The notes below the pieces were generated by a model. The model was not told the DNA's origin. It did not search any database and saw nothing but the letters and a program-made list of their open reading frames with translations. Shown piece by piece: positions 13,601-21,951 of a stretch of 34,436 nucleotides of DNA. The stretch comes from a virus. Both the position numbers and the translations under genes were made by a program. The stretch is taken from positions 1 through 34,436 of IMG/VR virus record IMGVR_UViG_3300024520_000275. One strand, given 5' to 3'. How positions within the stretch are numbered: the first letter of the stretch is position 1; the number at the start of each line of letters is the position of its first letter.

Positions 13601-14007
13601 AATCTTCTAATGCGTTTCCAACTAGAATCATACAACCATCTTTCTGACTGACTGTTCTTATAATCAATATGTAAGAATGAATTGTATATTGCAACTCTAG
13701 TATATTCTGTGTTTAACGATAAAGCTTCTATAACTTCATCTTTCTTATTATTAAAGTCATCAAAGGTTAAATCAACAGCACCTAAATATTCATAGGTGTG
13801 CTGTGAGTAACCACTTCTTCCATGACTCTTTTCCCATTCTTTTGACCTGTAAGAGCTTTTAATTGAAACATGAAGGTCGAACCCCAAAATATCTTGAAGT
13901 GCCGTTAGAGGTCTTATATGACACACTAGCACCTTTGTTTCAACCTTGTCTGGTAAACCTTTTCCAGCAATGTCGTAGCTATTAAGTTCAGTTATAGAAT
14001 AAGTCAT
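13597..14007 (-). CDS. Endolysin, peptidase M15 (D-Ala-D-Ala carboxypeptidase/endopeptidase fold)
   Basis: 136 residues. Zinc ligands of the M15 family are in place: SQHTYEYLGAVDL gives His70 and Asp79, and FLHIDY gives His113. KSSYRS (50-55) provides the conserved Arg. The two extra residues between His and Gly compared with the SxHxxGxAxD form occur in other phage M15 members that I know. It would cut peptide cross-links in host murein at lysis. No signal peptide, so a holin or another export route is needed. Several small membrane genes lie just upstream. Confidence 0.85.
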   Translation of the reverse strand: MTYSITELNSYDIAGKGLPDKVETKVLVCHIRPLTALQDILGFDLHVSIKSSYRSKEWEKSHGRSGYSQHTYEYLGAVDLTFDDFNNKKDEVIEALSLNTEYTRVAIYNSFLHIDYKNSQSERWLYDSSWKRIRRL

Positions 14008-14008
14008 A

Positions 14009-14386
14009 TTAAGCTGTTTTTATATAAACCTTTACCGTTACTACATAACTTACCGCTGTATTATTCAAGAAGTCAGTGTCTGTTCCTAATCTAATATTGC
14101 TACTTAGAGTCAACCAATCGGTATAATATGTTACCGTATTCGATGAAATATAATCAGCAGCCATAATATCGTCAACCTGTTTGGCAATACCTATTGTGGC
14201 GTTCTCTGATATAGCCAACAATGTAGCAGCCTTACTAGACTCATCCACAGTAGCCTTTAAGACACTAAGTGTCAAGTCCCTAGTACTCTCTTGGTCTGTA
14301 AATTCTGTTACCCCTGGTTCTGTGTATCCTGTGGGTATTAATGCTAGTGGTATTGAAATTTTTGTTCCGTTGTTTACTAATGCCAT
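14009..14386 (-). CDS. Hypothetical structural protein (125 aa)
   Basis: Begins MALVNNGTKISIPLALIPTG, has a helical middle (LSVLKATVDESSKAATLLAI) and a beta-rich end. I know similar short proteins from late regions of flavobacterial phages without an assigned role. One base separates it from the endolysin start. Confidence 0.6.
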   Translation of the reverse strand: MALVNNGTKISIPLALIPTGYTEPGVTEFTDQESTRDLTLSVLKATVDESSKAATLLAISENATIGIAKQVDDIMAADYISSNTVTYYTDWLTLSSNIRLGTDTDFLNNTAVSYVVTVKVYIKTA

Positions 14387-14430
14387 TGTTTTTTTATTTA
14401 AATATTAATCTCTTTCTCCAAAATCCATAA

Positions 14431-14703
14431 CTATTTTTTATGATATTTCTCCAATTCATCTATTCTTTTCAGCACCTGTTCCTCACTCTCCTTCAATATC
14501 TCATTGTGCCGTTCCCAATCACTTCTTAATCCACCGACTTCCTGTTCTGTGTAATCCCTTGCATCCTTCTTATCAGTGATTATCTTCTTTGCCATATTCA
14601 TATTATCACTATAGAGCATACCCATAGAAAAGCTGATAGCAGCTATCCAAACTATAGCACCTATAGTCAATGGCATCTTATGTTTAAATTCCTCTATACT
14701 CAT
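14431..14703 (-). CDS. Membrane-anchored coiled-coil protein (90 aa), possible lysis accessory
   Basis: N-terminal transmembrane helix (about 12-31, TIGAIVWIAAISFSMGMLYS) followed by a charged helix likely to form a coiled coil (about 35-88). This is the layout of inner-membrane spanin subunits and of XhlA-like holin partners. Position next to the endolysin suits lysis, but the sequence does not decide between these options. Confidence 0.5.
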   Translation of the reverse strand: MSIEEFKHKMPLTIGAIVWIAAISFSMGMLYSDNMNMAKKIITDKKDARDYTEQEVGGLRSDWERHNEILKESEEQVLKRIDELEKYHKK

Positions 14704-14738
14704 GGTAATAGAATGTATATTTTAATAACCAGTAATAT

Positions 14739-14834
14739 TCACCAGAAGATAGCGTGACTCAATGCACCGAGCACAAACCAAATCAATATTTTAAATCCTT
14801 CTGGTAATTCGTGATAATAGTCCTTTAGTTTCAT
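14739..14834 (-). CDS. Very small membrane protein (31 aa)
   Basis: ATG at 14834 preceded by A-rich sequence; TGA at 14741-14739. A short charged start (KLKDYYHELPEG) then a single hydrophobic helix (FKILIWFVLGALSHAIFW). Accepted with caution because of its size; it lies in the lysis-type cluster. Confidence 0.4.
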   Translation of the reverse strand: MKLKDYYHELPEGFKILIWFVLGALSHAIFW

Positions 14835-14907
14835 TTGTTTATATTTTATGATACAAGATGAACCTCTTAATTTATAAGGTTTTCCTATGTTGTGATTCCC
14901 TGTGAAT

Positions 14908-14968
14908 GCCTTATCTTTGTGGGATAAGGCGATTACCGAGAGGGGAGGATGTTACAGTCCTCCTTTTT
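14908..14968 (+). terminator. Two tandem hairpins with a plus-strand U-tract in the late operon
   Basis: Hairpin 1: GCCTTATC/GATAAGGC (14908-14915 and 14923-14930), 8-base stem, 7-base loop. Hairpin 2: GGAGGA/TCCTCC (14944-14949 and 14958-14963), 8-base loop, then TTTTT on the plus strand. On the plus strand this reads as a terminator, yet no plus-strand gene lies upstream. On the minus strand the hairpins lack a U-tract. Possible end of a small antisense RNA, or a structured element in the minus-strand mRNA. The gap 14835-14967 holds nothing else. Confidence 0.45.
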
Positions 14969-15240
14969 CACTTTATATGATTATCTTTTAAATCCGTTAT
15001 CTCTTCTTTGGTTTTATCCATATTAAGGTTTCGTTCCTTCCTTTCAAGAAAGAACTTATCGTAAACGAACCACGCTATTTTAATTACCCAAAATAATATC
15101 AAAAGATATATTATAATATGTTGCATAGGAGGCGATACATTAAGCCCTTTAACAACATCCACCCCTGGCAATTGGTCTACAGCAACAAACCCTGTTCCTA
15201 TATAACAAAACCAGCCAATAAGTAACTTAATACTTTTCAT
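14968..15240 (-). CDS. Two-helix membrane protein (90 aa), holin-like candidate
   Basis: Start chosen at 15240, where ATG overlaps the preceding stop as TAATG; an ATG ten codons upstream lies inside that gene. Two hydrophobic helices (about 5-22, and about 41-60 HIIIYLLILFWVIKIAWFVY) and a charged C-terminal tail (RKERNLNMDKTKEEITDLKD). Number of helices, size and charged tail fit class II holins, but no family motif is visible. Confidence 0.5.
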   Translation of the reverse strand: MKSIKLLIGWFCYIGTGFVAVDQLPGVDVVKGLNVSPPMQHIIIYLLILFWVIKIAWFVYDKFFLERKERNLNMDKTKEEITDLKDNHIK

Positions 15241-15626
15241 TATAAGTATTTCTGCCATAATCTGATACATATATGTCCTACACCCGCAAAGGTTATTATA
15301 AATAGTATTGCCATGAATCCTTTGGTATGTAAGGTATATCCAAGAGCAACCCCAATTAGGTTAAATAGGAGGTATAAGGCAGACCATCCTGTTATTAATA
15401 TTTTTATTCTATTCTTTTTCATCGTTTCTGTAAGCCACATATAAAAAGACATCAGAAACATCACTATTGCGATTGATACCATCGCAAACCTCCATTGCAG
15501 AACAGAGTCGTTTAAGTATTTATAACTATAGAAATAGTTAATTAGGTTTGATACGAATATAGTTACAATAGACCCGTATAAACAAAGTGCTTTTAACCTC
15601 TTACAAGTGTTAGTTGTCAGGCTCAT
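15240..15626 (-). CDS. Four-helix membrane protein (128 aa)
   Basis: Hydrophobic segments at about 14-32, 46-64, 77-97 and 103-122 (for example GSIVTIFVSNLINYFYSY and ALYLLFNLIGVALGYTL). No motif recognised. Sits between two other small membrane proteins in the late operon; it overlaps the next gene upstream by 17 bases. Could be a holin or antiholin partner; that is inference from place. Confidence 0.55.
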   Translation of the reverse strand: MSLTTNTCKRLKALCLYGSIVTIFVSNLINYFYSYKYLNDSVLQWRFAMVSIAIVMFLMSFYMWLTETMKKNRIKILITGWSALYLLFNLIGVALGYTLHTKGFMAILFIITFAGVGHICIRLWQKYL

Positions 15627-15864
15627 CTCCTGGTGGTTTTCCTGGTGGAGGCGTTATTGATTGAATGTCTGGTTTCTTTGGTAACGATGCTATTCCTAAT
15701 GCAGTTAAAGCCGTACCAATAACTACTATAAGAATGTCTATATCCGTATCGTAGCTAGGCATAAAAATACCACCTACAACCATTAAAATACCTAGCGCAG
15801 CGTAAGACAAACCAACGGTTCTCTTGCTGCTCCAATTTCCTAAATCATCTTTAAATATGCTCAT
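15610..15864 (-). CDS. Putative holin (84 aa)
   Basis: Starts MSIFKDDLGNWSSKRTVG; two transmembrane helices (about 18-36 and 43-62) and a Pro-rich acidic tail (TPPPGKPPGDEP). The DxxGNxSSKR start before two helices is a pattern I know from proteins annotated as holins in Bacteroidota phages. Followed by two more membrane proteins and, further on, the endolysin. Confidence 0.55.
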   Translation of the reverse strand: MSIFKDDLGNWSSKRTVGLSYAALGILMVVGGIFMPSYDTDIDILIVVIGTALTALGIASLPKKPDIQSITPPPGKPPGDEPDN

Positions 15865-15874
15865 ACTCTTTATT

Positions 15875-18226
15875 TTAATTTGGGTTTAATAATTTCTTAG
15901 TTGTTCCATGGAAATAAACTGGTTCACCATTTGCACTTGCTGGTTTGGTTGAGTTGTCGCTTGATGGTGGTGTATTTACTATAAATTCCGTTTCTATTGC
16001 TTCTCTTTCCGCTACGCTTATCGCTTTAGGGATGGTTGCCACTATATCTAATGTCCCTCCACTATTCATTAAATAAGACCCATCAGTCCTTCCTCCTATA
16101 TTCGGACTAGCCGTTGTGACCGTTGCTGTGCCTATATTTGTGCTGTTGGTTATAATCTGAACACCATCAGCCCATAAATTGAATTGGTTTGTTTCCACTA
16201 TTAAAACAAACAATCTATTGTTGTTCGGGTCAATCGTAAGTGCGTCTTCCAACAGGCCGCCCAACCAAACCCCTTGAAAATCAGCAGGGGTTGAATTATA
16301 CGCAGGGCCAATCTGAAATGCTCCTGGCTGCGCCAATGACCACGAATACCCTGTTGTTGGTGCTGAATCACCCTCTCGCCAAACCAATGTAAATTCATCT
16401 GTCTGCGGAATGTAATTATTAAAATCAGTAGGGTCATCTATATCATAATAGGAACTACCATCAAAACTAGCTTCGTCCGTAAATGTTATAGTCCCAACCT
16501 CTGTTCCATGCAGTTCAAATCCGCTTGTATCGTCCCAACTATCAGCATCCCCACTTGTAGGTGTATAATACCCCTGTGGTTTAAGTATCATTATCGAATC
16601 CTCTGTTGTGGAACTTTCAACCGTTACCGCAACGGTGTCTGTAAAAGAACCATCTGTGGTTGTGAAGGTTATTGTACAACTTCCCGTTCCTATTGCTGTA
16701 ATCAAACCGCCTACCGATACAGTCGCAACTGCGCCATTGCTTGTTGACCATGCCCCTGTTTTATCATCCGATAATTCTGGATAAATAACTTCCGTTGCCT
16801 GTCTAGTTCCACTAACCAACATTTTATCTGAAACAGGGAACACCTCTACACTAGTAACAGGGGTGCCTCCTGGTAAACCAGCATAAGTAGGGCATACAGC
16901 ACAAGACCCACTTAAATCCGATATAACATATTCTGTTGTTACGGTAAAGTCCTCTACAAATTTAGCTTCACTATTAGTATAGGTATTGTTTGAATCAATC
17001 TGTAATTTTTCACCACCTTGCAAAGCGAAGTTAGGCCCTTTATCAAGTTTTATACCCCTTGCGGCTGTTGATGCAATCCCTATATTTGAATTACATATCT
17101 TAAAACTATTGATTTCACCATAAAGCTGTATTTGAGCAGCGGCATTTGCCCAAGATGTATTTGGGTCATCACCTGATTGAAAAGTGCAATTCCTGATTTC
17201 TACTTCTGTTCCATTTTTAGCAAGGTCTCCACCAAACCAAAAATCCACCTCCCAAGCATCCATAGCACCCGAACCCCAAGTACCAGGTGCTGCATGAAAA
17301 GTCGTACCACAAATTAAATTATTGTTTGAACCAACTGCGGCACTTCTGTTGCCTATATTGAACAGCCCAGCGGGTGCTGAATCTAGTGCTAAATTTGGAT
17401 TTGTCCTGTCAACCGCATGAATATTGGAATTAACCCATGTTTGGTTTCCCGTGTACATTTTTGCTGCCCTTCTTTCGCAATCCTTTATGGTTACATTCTC
17501 GAACCACAATGTATTGTTGGTATTTGAAATATCAATGAGTTGACTATTCACCATTAAACCGCTTGCCTCGTCACCGTAAACATCATTTATCTGACTGTTG
17601 ATCATCACAAATTGCATCCCTGTACCAAGAACTTGCTCCAACCAGAATATTTCCATCCCAGCACCCCACCCACCATAAGGCTGTGACCTTGGGGTTCCTG
17701 TTCTATCAGTATTCTTTATATCATGTATGTGTACATTATCAAAAAGCCACTCACCGCGTACACCTATATTGTCCCTTACCGTTATGCTTATTCCCCTAGG
17801 TCCACTGTCCTTATCGTTTTCAACAGCGTGGTGTACTTCTACATTGGTTAAGTTTGTCCTTGAGTTGGTGAACAGCAATTGCCCATACTTGGAGTTCCCA
17901 TCTATTTCAAGGTTCTTTATTGTAGTTAAAGAGTTAGAATAGTTCGGCTTGTTTATGAATAGCACCCAGTCAGTAGTAAAGTCCTTTTCTATAACGGAAT
18001 TATTGAAGTCAATGGTGTTAATTTGGTTTTGGTCAATAGCGATAAGCCCCGTTACCCTAAATGTCTTGCCTGCATCAGCAATAAGATTGGTTTCGTTGTC
18101 AAGTGCGTTTTGGATTGCCGCCCTGTCATCAGCCACCCCGTCACCTACTGCGCCATACGTCGAAAGATTCACCTGTGCATTTGCAACAAACCCGAACAAT
18201 AACAATATGTAAAGTATGTTTTTCAT
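15875..18226 (-). CDS. Secreted-type tail spike: pectate-lyase-like helix, BIG2-like and LamG-like domains
   Basis: 783 residues. A Sec signal peptide (NILYILLLFGFVANAQ, cut after about residue 18) is followed by VNLSTYGAVGDGVADDRAAI, the N-terminal signature of pectate-lyase-3/right-handed beta-helix spikes (about 20-440). Next come a bacterial Ig-like BIG2 segment (about 455-540, GLITAIGTGSCTITFTTTDG) and a concanavalin/LamG-like C-terminal part (about 550-745). Beta-helix spikes bind and often cut host polysaccharide. A cleavable signal peptide on a spike is unusual, because virion proteins normally assemble in the cytoplasm. It follows two other signal-peptide genes on the same transcript. 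Confidence 0.7.
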   Translation of the reverse strand: MKNILYILLLFGFVANAQVNLSTYGAVGDGVADDRAAIQNALDNETNLIADAGKTFRVTGLIAIDQNQINTIDFNNSVIEKDFTTDWVLFINKPNYSNSLTTIKNLEIDGNSKYGQLLFTNSRTNLTNVEVHHAVENDKDSGPRGISITVRDNIGVRGEWLFDNVHIHDIKNTDRTGTPRSQPYGGWGAGMEIFWLEQVLGTGMQFVMINSQINDVYGDEASGLMVNSQLIDISNTNNTLWFENVTIKDCERRAAKMYTGNQTWVNSNIHAVDRTNPNLALDSAPAGLFNIGNRSAAVGSNNNLICGTTFHAAPGTWGSGAMDAWEVDFWFGGDLAKNGTEVEIRNCTFQSGDDPNTSWANAAAQIQLYGEINSFKICNSNIGIASTAARGIKLDKGPNFALQGGEKLQIDSNNTYTNSEAKFVEDFTVTTEYVISDLSGSCAVCPTYAGLPGGTPVTSVEVFPVSDKMLVSGTRQATEVIYPELSDDKTGAWSTSNGAVATVSVGGLITAIGTGSCTITFTTTDGSFTDTVAVTVESSTTEDSIMILKPQGYYTPTSGDADSWDDTSGFELHGTEVGTITFTDEASFDGSSYYDIDDPTDFNNYIPQTDEFTLVWREGDSAPTTGYSWSLAQPGAFQIGPAYNSTPADFQGVWLGGLLEDALTIDPNNNRLFVLIVETNQFNLWADGVQIITNSTNIGTATVTTASPNIGGRTDGSYLMNSGGTLDIVATIPKAISVAEREAIETEFIVNTPPSSDNSTKPASANGEPVYFHGTTKKLLNPN

Positions 18227-18786
18227 TAATTTGTTTTTATAACGCTTACATTATCTACCAGAACAATATCCCCTGTGTTCCCTGCTCCATTACTCCTTGC
18301 GGGATACCATCTTAACTGCATAGTTCCTGTTGCATTAGCGGTTGTCGAGAATGAATACGTGACCCAAGAAGTAGTTAAGTTCTGTGAGCCGTTATTACTT
18401 ATAGCAAGACCTCCTATAAAGAAGTTAGCATTACTGCCGACAGATTCTTTCGCATCATAGGAAACATCAAAATCATCGCCACTGGTCACGCTAATACCGT
18501 AGTAAACAAATCCAGTACCACCGTCTGGTGATTCAACAGCAAGGGCATAACTCCCTACATTGGGGTCAGATGCATCACTTGTCCTGGTTGCAAAATTGGT
18601 ATTCGTCCCTGCAACCCCGTTAGTTTCATTACAATTAGGGTCACTGAATGCGTTGCCTGTCGTCACCTGTTCATTTGGGTCTGCTGTACATCCAGCAGCG
18701 ATAACGTCAGCCATAAACCCAAAAGGAACCATTTGCCCCATTGATAAAAGAGGTGATAAAAACAATATAAAAATAAGTTTCTTCAT
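18226..18786 (-). CDS. Signal-peptide protein with carbohydrate-binding-like jelly-roll domain
   Basis: 186 residues. N-terminal signal peptide MKKLIFILFLSPLLSMGQ. The rest is a beta-sandwich pattern like CBM4/9-type modules: YALAVESPDGGTGFVYYGIS, VSYDAKESVG, WVTYSFSTTANATGTMQLRW, and DIVLVDNVSV at the C-terminus. Two cysteines lie near the start of the mature part. Likely binds a glycan, on the virion or on the host surface. It overlaps the next gene by one base. Confidence 0.65.
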   Translation of the reverse strand: MKKLIFILFLSPLLSMGQMVPFGFMADVIAAGCTADPNEQVTTGNAFSDPNCNETNGVAGTNTNFATRTSDASDPNVGSYALAVESPDGGTGFVYYGISVTSGDDFDVSYDAKESVGSNANFFIGGLAISNNGSQNLTTSWVTYSFSTTANATGTMQLRWYPARSNGAGNTGDIVLVDNVSVIKTN

Positions 18787-18787
18787 A

Positions 18788-20704
18788 TTATTGGAAGTCT
18801 AAAGATGATACCCCGAACCAACCAGTACCATCATAATAAAAGGTCATAATATCCGTTCCCGTTGTTGCTGTTGTTGTCAGGGTTGGTGCTGTTCCTCCAG
18901 GCCATTCAACTGTTCCAGGCCATGTGGCCGTTCTACTCCCTGTGCTATCTTGGACTAACTTTAATACGAATGTTCCTGGATTGGTCGGTGCTGTGAAAGT
19001 GAATGTTTCATTGAAAGCCCCAAACTGGAAATTGAATAGATTACCATTCGCCCAAGTTATTGTGGTTGTTCCATCCCCTGTTGCCGATTGTGCTGTAGCA
19101 CCAATGCTATTTGCTCCTAAATCAACTTCTGATGAAAAGGTAATATCCGCTACCGTCAATGCCCTACTTTCAAAATCAACACCATCAGCAACCAATACAT
19201 TTTTATTAGTCACTGTTGCGGTGTTCACATCTGTTAAATCCGTTAGTTGTATTGTGGCATCCGTAGCAAAAGACAATACATCAGTTCCCAATGGCCTTGC
19301 CGCTATCTGTGCAGCTGTACCTACATAAATGGAATCTATTGAAACATCTGAATTAGGGTGAAGGTAAATATCACCGCCACCACCTGCATCAACCTCCCAT
19401 TGCATACCATTAACAGAATCATATCCTAAGTGGTAGCCGTCAATAGGAGCATTGAATATTTCCAACTTACTCTCTGCAATTGTGTCATTCGCTATATCGG
19501 CATTTACAATAGTCCCGTCCGTTATACTTGCAGATGTTATAAGTTGCCAACTCGAACTATCATCCCCATCTTCACGAAGGAATTTTACAGCACCTGTTTC
19601 CGCTGTTGATTTTATTTCAAACCCCTCTGTGGCTGTGTTTATATCTATTTGTGTTCTGTTCTCTGCTAAAGCACCTTCAACATCTGTGGCTGTTATAATT
19701 GAGCCTATGTCCGATATATCAACATTAGCAGCTGTTAAAGCTGTTAGATTAGTTCCAACTCCGCTTGATGGAGTGCCTAATACTGGTGTTACAAATGTTG
19801 GTGATGTACCGAACACCAAAGCACCTGAACCTGTTTCATCACCCACTATTGCAGCTAGCTTTGCGCTTGTGTCTATATCTAGATTAGTATCTGTTGTGTG
19901 TGTTAAATCATCATTGAAAATAGATAAAGGAATACCGCTTATGGTTTCATTGAAATCAGTTGCCGTACTTAATCCCACAAGTCTATCAGTTCCGACTAAA
20001 GCACCTGTCTTTTCAGAGAAAGTGGAAACATCATCGCCACTACCACCTAATGAAGATGGGTCTAACCAATCAAAATTAGCACCCACACTATCATACGTTA
20101 AAACATACCCATCTGTGGGTGCGCTATCCACATTGAGGTCTGCTTCTAATATGGAATTATTAGCTAAGTCCAATGTGCCAACTGTTCCATCGTTTATTTT
20201 TGCCGAGTTTACAGCGTTATCGGCTAAATCTGCATTACCTACCTCCCCATCTAATATTTCATCTGATGCAACCGAACCAGTTGCCATTTTGGTCAAGGTG
20301 ACAGAATCATCTAATATCTCACCTGTTGTTACTGCATTATTACCTATATCAAGTGCTGTTATAGTCCCATCTGTTATATTTGAACTTACAATAGTTAAAG
20401 CTGCTTCATGTTGGGTAACACTTGATTCCGTAATATTGGCATCAGGAACATTCACCCACGTAACTGTTGATAGATTATTCAGCTCACTGAATGTAGCATC
20501 CCATACTTCATAAGCAGAGCCATTCCACCTCTCGTATTGTCCAGTAGTGGTATTATACAGTACGGGATAAACACTTGTAGTGCTTAGGTTATCCCTTTGA
20601 GTAGTTGTCATACCCTTATATGTTGAAGCATTAAACGAAATGTTCTGCCCGTATGACAAAGCCCCGATAAACAGGGCAAATGCAAATAATAATATCTTTT
20701 TCAT
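18788..20704 (-). CDS. Large repeat-rich tail fibre protein with signal peptide
   Basis: 638 residues. Signal peptide MKKILLFAFALFIGALSYGQ, then NISFNASTYKGMTTTQRDNL and WNGSAYEVWD, typical of a fibre neck. Residues about 95-215 are repeats of the type ITDGTITALDIGNNAVTTGE, seen in trimeric phage fibres. A Gly-rich hinge follows, then further beta-repeat sequence and a C-terminal beta domain ending FYYDGTGWFGVSSLDFQ. Likely the main adhesion fibre. The opposite strand has a long stop-free frame here caused by composition, which I do not accept as a gene. Confidence 0.7.
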   Translation of the reverse strand: MKKILLFAFALFIGALSYGQNISFNASTYKGMTTTQRDNLSTTSVYPVLYNTTTGQYERWNGSAYEVWDATFSELNNLSTVTWVNVPDANITESSVTQHEAALTIVSSNITDGTITALDIGNNAVTTGEILDDSVTLTKMATGSVASDEILDGEVGNADLADNAVNSAKINDGTVGTLDLANNSILEADLNVDSAPTDGYVLTYDSVGANFDWLDPSSLGGSGDDVSTFSEKTGALVGTDRLVGLSTATDFNETISGIPLSIFNDDLTHTTDTNLDIDTSAKLAAIVGDETGSGALVFGTSPTFVTPVLGTPSSGVGTNLTALTAANVDISDIGSIITATDVEGALAENRTQIDINTATEGFEIKSTAETGAVKFLREDGDDSSSWQLITSASITDGTIVNADIANDTIAESKLEIFNAPIDGYHLGYDSVNGMQWEVDAGGGGDIYLHPNSDVSIDSIYVGTAAQIAARPLGTDVLSFATDATIQLTDLTDVNTATVTNKNVLVADGVDFESRALTVADITFSSEVDLGANSIGATAQSATGDGTTTITWANGNLFNFQFGAFNETFTFTAPTNPGTFVLKLVQDSTGSRTATWPGTVEWPGGTAPTLTTTATTGTDIMTFYYDGTGWFGVSSLDFQ

Positions 20705-20706
20705 AA

Positions 20707-20979
20707 TTAAATTATTTCTCCTTGTACCGCATTACTTAAATCACTTACATCCGTTACAGGAATGGTCAAAACCTTACCACTCACCCAAACTTCACCAATC
20801 CATCCTGAAATATAATCATCAACCTCTATTGTCGCAGCAACATTACTGACTCCTTTGATTACCCAAAAATCATTAATGAACGTAGCAGAACTTCCAGCGG
20901 TTGTTATTATTCCATCATTAACTGTTATATTTATGGTTTCAGTTGTATCGTCTACTGTTATGTTTATAATATTTGCCAT
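20707..20979 (-). CDS. Small beta-rich virion-type protein (90 aa)
   Basis: Thr/Val/Ile-rich (NIINITVDDTTETINITVND, then FWVIKGVSNVAATIEVDDYI). It probably forms a beta-sandwich between the baseplate-type protein before it and the fibre after it, so a fibre-attachment role is possible. Not recognised. Shares one base with the preceding gene. Confidence 0.55.
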   Translation of the reverse strand: MANIINITVDDTTETINITVNDGIITTAGSSATFINDFWVIKGVSNVAATIEVDDYISGWIGEVWVSGKVLTIPVTDVSDLSNAVQGEII

Positions 20980-21344
20980 TATGCCGCTGTTGAATCATCT
21001 ATTAATACTATCTTACCCCTTAGATAAGTTCTTACGATACCAGATGTTGCATAGGTCAGCTGTAGGTCATAGTAATAATCACCAGCACCATCCCATCCTA
21101 CAGTAGCTAAATTACCGAACTGTAGTTCTCCTTGTGATTGGTCTGCCCATGTTAACCCATCACCAATAACAGCTGTTTTCATTAACTTACCATTATAACT
21201 CCCTCTTCGTATCTGTACTTTAGGGGTGGCATCTGATAAATCTAATGGAGTAGTTCCATCAGAGGCAAAGAAATTTATCTCCTTTGTTAAGAAGGTATCA
21301 CCATCAACCTGTTCCGTAAAGTCCACTGTTCCTACTCTAGACAT
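20979..21344 (-). CDS. Putative baseplate/fibre-adaptor protein (BppU-N-like)
   Basis: 121 residues. FFASDGTTPLDLSDATPKVQ followed by IRRGSYNGKLM fits the N-terminal domain of upper-baseplate or fibre-adaptor proteins, with the DG-x-P-x-DL-x-x-A-x-x-x-x-IR pattern. It then continues with a beta-rich end (YYYDLQLTYATSGIVRTYLR). Such proteins link fibres to the tail tip. It overlaps the XkdF gene end by eight bases. Confidence 0.5.
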   Translation of the reverse strand: MSRVGTVDFTEQVDGDTFLTKEINFFASDGTTPLDLSDATPKVQIRRGSYNGKLMKTAVIGDGLTWADQSQGELQFGNLATVGWDGAGDYYYDLQLTYATSGIVRTYLRGKIVLIDDSTAA

Positions 21345-21900
21345 CTTTCAGTATTTCTTTTATCTGGTTAAACTTTTGTTCGTTCTTATCTACAATACTT
21401 TCATCGAACATTCCCTCTATACTAAAGCCTAGATAAGTTCCTTTCTTAACATCTGCCCAAACATCATCATTATTCACCTTCATTGCAATAGCCCAATCTC
21501 CAACAGCTGCATCTATTCCATATAAAGCTGTTTTATCCTTTTTAACATCTTCAACTATCCATGTTTCAGACAATGATACGTTTTCAACCAAGTCTTTATG
21601 GTCTACCGTAGTATTATTACTGTGTAGGTTGCTTAGGTATAGTTCAGATGCTTTTCTAACCGTTTCATTGGAAAATTCCACGTTGTACACATAATCACCC
21701 TTCCTTCTAGGTATCTTCTTATTTGGCTTTAGGGCAATGCCTAAAACTATCCTCTTATCCTCATCGATCACCTTTAAAGCAACTTCGTGTTTATTAAGCG
21801 CAACGAAGTTAGATTCAATAGCTGGTTCTTCTACAAGGCTAATTGCAAATACCCCATCCAATTCCAACTCTTCGTTTATAAGTAATTCTACTGTATCCAT
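21337..21900 (-). CDS. XkdF-type prohead protease-like protein
   Basis: 187 residues. FAISLVEEPAIESNFV near the N-terminus and the pair VDHKDLVENV (His101) and GTYLGFSIEGMF (Ser160) match XkdF/S78-like phage serine proteases, where the serine lies in a G-(L/F)-S-I-(G/E) motif. These mature the capsid by trimming head proteins. Here it is the first gene of its own unit, behind a candidate late promoter and among tail genes, about 9 kb from the capsid gene. Confidence 0.75.
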   Translation of the reverse strand: MDTVELLINEELELDGVFAISLVEEPAIESNFVALNKHEVALKVIDEDKRIVLGIALKPNKKIPRRKGDYVYNVEFSNETVRKASELYLSNLHSNNTTVDHKDLVENVSLSETWIVEDVKKDKTALYGIDAAVGDWAIAMKVNNDDVWADVKKGTYLGFSIEGMFDESIVDKNEQKFNQIKEILKDV

Positions 21901-21918
21901 TTCTATTGTATTATATAT

Positions 21919-21947
21919 TTATATAACGCCACTTGTAGGCTTTTGTA
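21919..21947 (-). promoter_or_regulatory. Candidate phage late promoter (XkdF-fibre unit)
   Basis: Minus-strand ATACAAAAG (ACAA at 21946-21943) and CGTTATATAA (21928-21919), ACAA-to-CGTT distance 18. The box lies 18 bases before the ATG at 21900. It also overlaps the 51-base gap after the tape-measure gene. Confidence 0.55.
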
Positions 21948-21951
21948 TCAA

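Noticed and set aside
15241-15270. Ten-codon longer start of the two-helix membrane protein
   Set aside because: It lies inside the upstream gene; ATG 15240 forms the TAATG overlap typical of this operon.
19452-20513. 353-residue open frame on the plus strand opposite the tail fibre
   Set aside because: It mirrors the repeat-rich fibre gene; its Ser/Val/Pro-rich translation and lack of a start context fit a stop-poor antisense frame, while the minus-strand product has a signal peptide and fibre repeats.
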